Shown: piece after piece, positions 61,105-64,000 of the stretch
How positions within the stretch are numbered: the stretch's first letter is position 1
Layout of the letters: every line of letters begins with the position of its first letter
Origin: Candidatus Rokuibacteriota bacterium
GTDB taxonomy: Bacteria; Methylomirabilota; Methylomirabilia; Rokubacteriales; CSP1-6
Reading direction: 5' to 3'
Length of the DNA: 64,000 nt
Assembly (NCBI GenBank): GCA_016184125.1
Contig: JACPDG010000046.1
Coordinates: 1-64,000, forward strand
Position numbers and translations under genes: made by a program
The notes under the pieces: model-generated
Databases searched by the model: none
Told to the model about the DNA's origin: nothing
What the model saw: only the letters and a program-made list of their open reading frames with translations

Positions 61105-61793
61105 GCAACTCGAGTCCAGGCGGAGGCGGCCGGCCGCCGGCGGTCGCCGTCATGGCGAAGGTCCCCGGCGTCACACCGGTCAAGTCGCGGCTGCACCCGG
61201 CGCTCACGTCCCAGCGCGCGACCGAGCTGTATCGCTGCTTCCTGCTCGACCGGCTCGACGCGCTGGCCGCGGTCCCGGGGACCGCGCCGGTGGTCGCGTT
61301 CACCCCGGCCGAGGCGGCCGATGCGATCGCCGCGATGGTGCCTCGCGCCTTCCGCTGCCTGGCCCAGCGCGGCACCGATCTCGGCGAGCGGCTCGCGACG
61401 CTGCTCGACACCCTGATCGCCGACGGGCATCGCGGCGCCATCGCCATCGACAGCGACAGCCCGACGCTCCCGATGGCCTACGTGGCCGAGGCGGCACGGG
61501 TGCTCGAGTCGGACGCCGCCGATGTCGTCGTCGGGCCGTGCGACGACGGTGGCTATTACCTCATCGGCCTGCGCGCGCCCGAGCCGCGTCTCTTCGAGCG
61601 GATGCCGTGGAGCACGTCGGCCGTGCTGCCGCTCACGCTCGAGCGCGCGCACGATCTCGGCTTGAAGACCCACGTCCTCCCCGCGTGGTTCGACGTCGAC
61701 ACGGAGGCTGACCTGCGACGCCTCGACGCGGAGATGCGCGCCGGAGGCGGACCCCCGCGCACGCTCGCGTTCGTGCGGAACCTGTACGGTTGA
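61101..61793 (+). CDS. TIGR04282-type (DUF2064) glycosyltransferase
   Basis: A 230-residue GT-A-fold protein known as rSAM/selenodomain-associated transferase 1. Marks: VAVMAKVPGVTPVKSRLHPA, FRCLAQRGTDLGERLATLLD, IDSDSPTLPMAYVAEAARVL, VVGPCDDGGYYLIGLRAPEP and the ending LPAWFDVDTEADLRRLDAEM. Probably a nucleotidyl- or glycosyltransferase. Coupled to the radical SAM remnant upstream and followed by a rhodanese pseudogene, so the operon has lost two of its three members. Confidence 0.9.
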   Translation: MSNSSPGGGGRPPAVAVMAKVPGVTPVKSRLHPALTSQRATELYRCFLLDRLDALAAVPGTAPVVAFTPAEAADAIAAMVPRAFRCLAQRGTDLGERLATLLDTLIADGHRGAIAIDSDSPTLPMAYVAEAARVLESDAADVVVGPCDDGGYYLIGLRAPEPRLFERMPWSTSAVLPLTLERAHDLGLKTHVLPAWFDVDTEADLRRLDAEMRAGGGPPRTLAFVRNLYG

Positions 61794-61857
61794 CGGCCGC
61801 GGGCGGCAGCGGGGCCGACCGACCACCGCCGTCGGAGACCCAGCACGGAGCCCGACG

Positions 61858-62368
61858 GTGGACGGTCGTGACGCGCCGGGCGGATCGTCCTCCGGCGCAG
61901 CGGCAATCACCGCGCTACGCCGAGCCGGTTGCCCGGCCGTGCTCGCGCTGGCCCTGCTCGCCGGTGGAACCGCGATCCGCCCAGAGTGGCGCACCCCGCT
62001 CGAGCGCGCCGGCATCCGGTTCATTTCTGCCGTCGAGCTCCACGCGATGTTGCGGGCTGGCGAGCCGCTGACGCTCGTCGATGCTCGCGACGAGGTGCAC
62101 TATCGCCGCGAGCGCTTGCCGGGAGCGATCTCCGTCCCGGCCGACGACGCGCCGCTCAGGTTCGTGGACATCGAGCGTCCGAAGCGATTGCTGTACCCCG
62201 AGCGGCTGCCCGCCGATCGTTCCCGGCTCCTCGTCTTCTACTGTGGCGGCCCGAACTGAGCCCAGAGCCCTGAGGCCGCGGTCGCGGCGTACCACCTCGG
62301 TTAGGATCATGGTGATGCACGGCGGCGACAAGGAGTGATTCGCCGCCGGCTATCCCTTCGGGCGGTGA
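61858..62368 (+). pseudogene. rhodanese-domain protein broken by TGA and frameshift
   Basis: A GTG-started exported or anchored protein with FISAVELHAMLRAGEPLTLV, DARDEVHYRRERLPGAISVP and LLVFYCGGPN, where it stops at TGA (62257). Beyond it the frame continues protein-like (AQSPEAAVAAYHLG), reaches TAG, and one frame over resumes RIMVMHGGDKE, a TGA, then FAAGYPFGR. Relatives have Cys where the first TGA stands and Trp at the second. So two point changes plus a small indel inactivate the gene, unless the first TGA is read as selenocysteine. Confidence 0.7.
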
Positions 62369-62414
62369 ACCGCTCGCGGAGCTGTCGGAGCGGCAGGTGA
62401 GACCCGCCACCGTT

Positions 62415-62456
62415 TGCTGTCATTCTGCCGCTATGCTATGAAGGATTATGACAGCA
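62415..62456. promoter_or_regulatory. 9-bp inverted repeat around the ATPase start
   Basis: TGCTGTCAT (62415-62423) and ATGACAGCA (62448-62456) flank the -10-like TATGCT (62432-62437); the right arm contains the start codon. A candidate autoregulatory operator. Confidence 0.5.
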
Positions 62457-63674
62457 TACCGGCGCCGGGAGCTTGGCGATGCCGTCCGGTCCGCCCTCGC
62501 GGAAATGCCGGTGGTCGTCGTGACCGGCCTGCGCCAGACCGGGAAGAGCACCTTCCTGCAGCATGAGCCCGGCCTGGCGGGTCGCCGCTACCTGAGTCTC
62601 GATGAGCTGGCGCTCCTCGATGCGGCCCGGCGCGATCCCGAGGCCTTCGTCAGGAGCGAAGAGCCGCTCATCATCGACGAGGTCCAGCGCTGTCCGGAGT
62701 TGCTGACCGCCATCAAGCGCGAAGTCGACCGCGACCGGCGAGCGGGGCGCTTCCTGCTTTCAGGATCGGCGAACTTCACGCTCCTCAGCGGGATCACGGA
62801 GAGCCTCGCCGGCCGTGCGCTGTACCTCACGCTCTGGCCATTCACCCGTCGAGAAATGCGGGGAGATCTCAAGCCCGGGCTGTTTCTGCGAGATTTCTTC
62901 GAGACTGGCCGTCTGCCCCGCAAGATCACAGACCCGCCAATCGAAGACGGCGAGGTGCTTCGCGGAGGCATGCCGCCGGTGTGCCTCGGACAGGTACAGG
63001 ACGCCGGGCTATGGTTCAAAGGCTACGAGCAAACCTATCTCGAACGCGATGTGCGTGAGCTGGCCAGGGTTGCCGACCTGGTCTCATTCCGGCAGCTCCT
63101 TCGCCTCGCTGCCTTGCGCACCGGCCAGATCCTGAAGGTCAGCGAGCTGGCGCGCGACGCCAAGCTCAATGCCGTGACCGCGGCACGTCACCTCGGGGTC
63201 ATGGAGGTATCGTTCGTGTTCCACCGGCTGGAACCGTACCTCGGCAATCGCGCGAGCCGCCTCATCAAGTCTCCGAAGCTGTACGTCGGCGACTCGGGGA
63301 TCGCGGGCCACCTCTGTGGCGTGGTCGAGAACACCCTCGAGCGCGACGAACCGCTCCGCGGGCCGCTCCTGGAGACCTACGTCGTGCAGAACCTGCGGTC
63401 GATGCTCGAGGCGCGCTGGCGATCGGCGCGGCTCTCCTTCTGGCACGTGCAGGGACGCCACGAGGTGGATTTTGTCGTGGAGGTCGGTCGCGAGTGTCTG
63501 GCCATCGAGCTGAAGTCCTCCGCCCGATGGACCGATCGCGACCTCGCCGGGCTTCTCACCTTCCTGGACCGCACTCCACGCTGCCGCGCCGGGATCCTCG
63601 CCCACGGTGGGAACGCCGCGGTACAGCTCGGCGAACGGCTCTACGCGATCCCGCTGGCGACGGTGCTCTCGTGA
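62448..63674 (+). CDS. ATP-binding protein with DUF4143 domain
   Basis: A 408-residue P-loop ATPase. N-terminal AAA_14-type domain: Walker A VTGLRQTGKSTFLQH, Walker B PLIIDEVQRCPELL and FLLSGSANFTLL. Mid-protein LKVSELARDAKLNAVTAARH is a winged-helix element. The C-terminal DUF4143 part has ETYVVQNLRSMLEARWRSAR and HEVDFVVEVGRECLAIELKS, the restriction-nuclease-like fold with an E-x-K pair. Such proteins are common, often in mobile-element or defence contexts, with no established role. Its start lies inside an inverted repeat. Confidence 0.92.
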   Translation: MTAYRRRELGDAVRSALAEMPVVVVTGLRQTGKSTFLQHEPGLAGRRYLSLDELALLDAARRDPEAFVRSEEPLIIDEVQRCPELLTAIKREVDRDRRAGRFLLSGSANFTLLSGITESLAGRALYLTLWPFTRREMRGDLKPGLFLRDFFETGRLPRKITDPPIEDGEVLRGGMPPVCLGQVQDAGLWFKGYEQTYLERDVRELARVADLVSFRQLLRLAALRTGQILKVSELARDAKLNAVTAARHLGVMEVSFVFHRLEPYLGNRASRLIKSPKLYVGDSGIAGHLCGVVENTLERDEPLRGPLLETYVVQNLRSMLEARWRSARLSFWHVQGRHEVDFVVEVGRECLAIELKSSARWTDRDLAGLLTFLDRTPRCRAGILAHGGNAAVQLGERLYAIPLATVLS

Positions 63675-63697
63675 GCCCTTCGAGGCGGCCCGCCCGA

Positions 63698-63780
63698 GCG
63701 CGAGGCACGGCCCGGGTTCCCCGGGCCGTGTCCGAGCGCCGGGGGGATTGGGGGGCCCTTCGAGGCCCCCCATGATCTCA
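63698..63780 (+). repeat. structured repeat, family 1, copy K (short subtype)
   Basis: Stem 1 cacggcccggg-ttc-cccgggccgtg; stem 2 ggggggcc-cttcga-ggcccccc. The end CCCCCCATGATCTCAGT overlaps the stop codon of the convergent methyltransferase fragment. Confidence 0.85.
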
Positions 63781-63907
63781 GTCTGACGTGAACGAGACGA
63801 TCAGGTGTTGCATCGTCGGGGGCAGCGGGTGCAGCTCGCTCCTGACGAAGCCGGCCTCGCGAAACATCCGGTCGTACTCGGTGAAGGTGTAGGCGTCGCC
63901 GCCCGGC
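63778..63907 (-). pseudogene. O-methyltransferase C-terminal fragment
   Basis: The minus frame reads [40 protein letters not shown] and stop, the last strand and helix of a SAM-dependent methyltransferase. Beyond 63910 the expected upstream part is replaced by unrelated sequence with a plus-strand coding look ([16 protein letters not shown]), so the gene appears cut. Confidence 0.55.
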
Positions 63908-63940
63908 GTCGTGCTACGGCAAGATCGCCGGCGAGGAGGA

Positions 63941-63980
63941 CGCCGACGGCATCAGGCTGACGCCGACGGCATCAGGCTGA
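63941..63980 (+). repeat. 20-bp tandem duplication
   Basis: cgccgacggcatcaggctga is present twice head to tail without mismatch. Twenty is not a multiple of three, so any gene across it is frameshifted. Confidence 0.85.
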
Positions 63981-64000
63981 CGCGCATCCGGCTGATCTCA

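Noticed and set aside
62257-62259. Annotating the rhodanese as a selenoprotein.
   Set aside because: A downstream frameshift and a second TGA at an expected Trp fit decay better; listed as a testable finding instead.

Overview
The window is GC-rich (roughly 70 %) bacterial chromosome with dense, short-spaced genes on both strands. HflK/HflC, Tat and lipoprotein signals, an AsmA/DUF748 envelope protein and periplasmic c-type cytochromes indicate a Gram-negative (diderm) cell. The mix of paired acyl-CoA dehydrogenases, 2-hydroxyacid dehydrogenases, a molybdenum hydroxylase and a peptide-type ABC importer suggests an aerobic or micro-aerobic soil or sediment heterotroph. My best guess is the Methylomirabilota/Candidatus Rokubacteria area, but nothing here (no rRNA, tRNA or ribosomal protein gene) proves it.

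Layout. 1-7.3 kb: an acyl-CoA dehydrogenase pair, small enzymes, a D-2-hydroxyacid dehydrogenase overlapping recQ, then two damaged genes beside repeat copies. 7.5-16.4 kb: the most interesting block. A c-heme-type sensor kinase, an archaemetzincin protease and a sigma54 response regulator are followed by a near-consensus sigma54 promoter. That promoter leads a redox operon: Cys-rich protein, 25-residue membrane peptide, Tat-exported four-cluster Fe-S protein, NrfD/HybB membrane protein, two membrane-anchored GcvH-like proteins without the lipoyl lysine, and a triheme cytochrome. 16.4-31.9 kb: dehydrogenases, a DMT transporter, an orphan xanthine-dehydrogenase-type large subunit, deacetylase, quinone reductase, exonuclease III, a DapA-family aldolase, an MFS pump, an SDR and a 3-hydroxyisobutyrate-type dehydrogenase. 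32-40 kb: exported and lipoproteins, an amidohydrolase, a peptide ABC importer lacking local ATPases, and a Gfo/Idh/MocA oxidoreductase. 40-51.9 kb: a second acyl-CoA dehydrogenase pair, small enzymes, srkA and hflKC. 52-64 kb: a 1,643-residue AsmA-like protein, coaA, then a run of damaged genes and one intact DUF4143 ATPase.

Two features run through the whole window. First, a structured intergenic repeat of about 85-130 bp occurs at least ten times. Its stems change in a compensatory way between copies, four copies carry a nested extra hairpin, copies sit at gene ends, and one copy lies in frame inside the AsmA-like gene. A second, shorter repeat occurs two or three times. Second, at least twelve genes are remnants made by internal or terminal deletion, frameshift or stop codon; several breakpoints coincide with repeat copies. 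This is either real repeat-associated decay or partly an assembly effect, and read mapping would decide.

Several genes have a TAnnnT-like hexamer 7-8 nt before the start codon and no Shine-Dalgarno sequence, suggesting leaderless transcripts, while others (the dpp-like operon, the sigma54 operon) have ordinary leaders.
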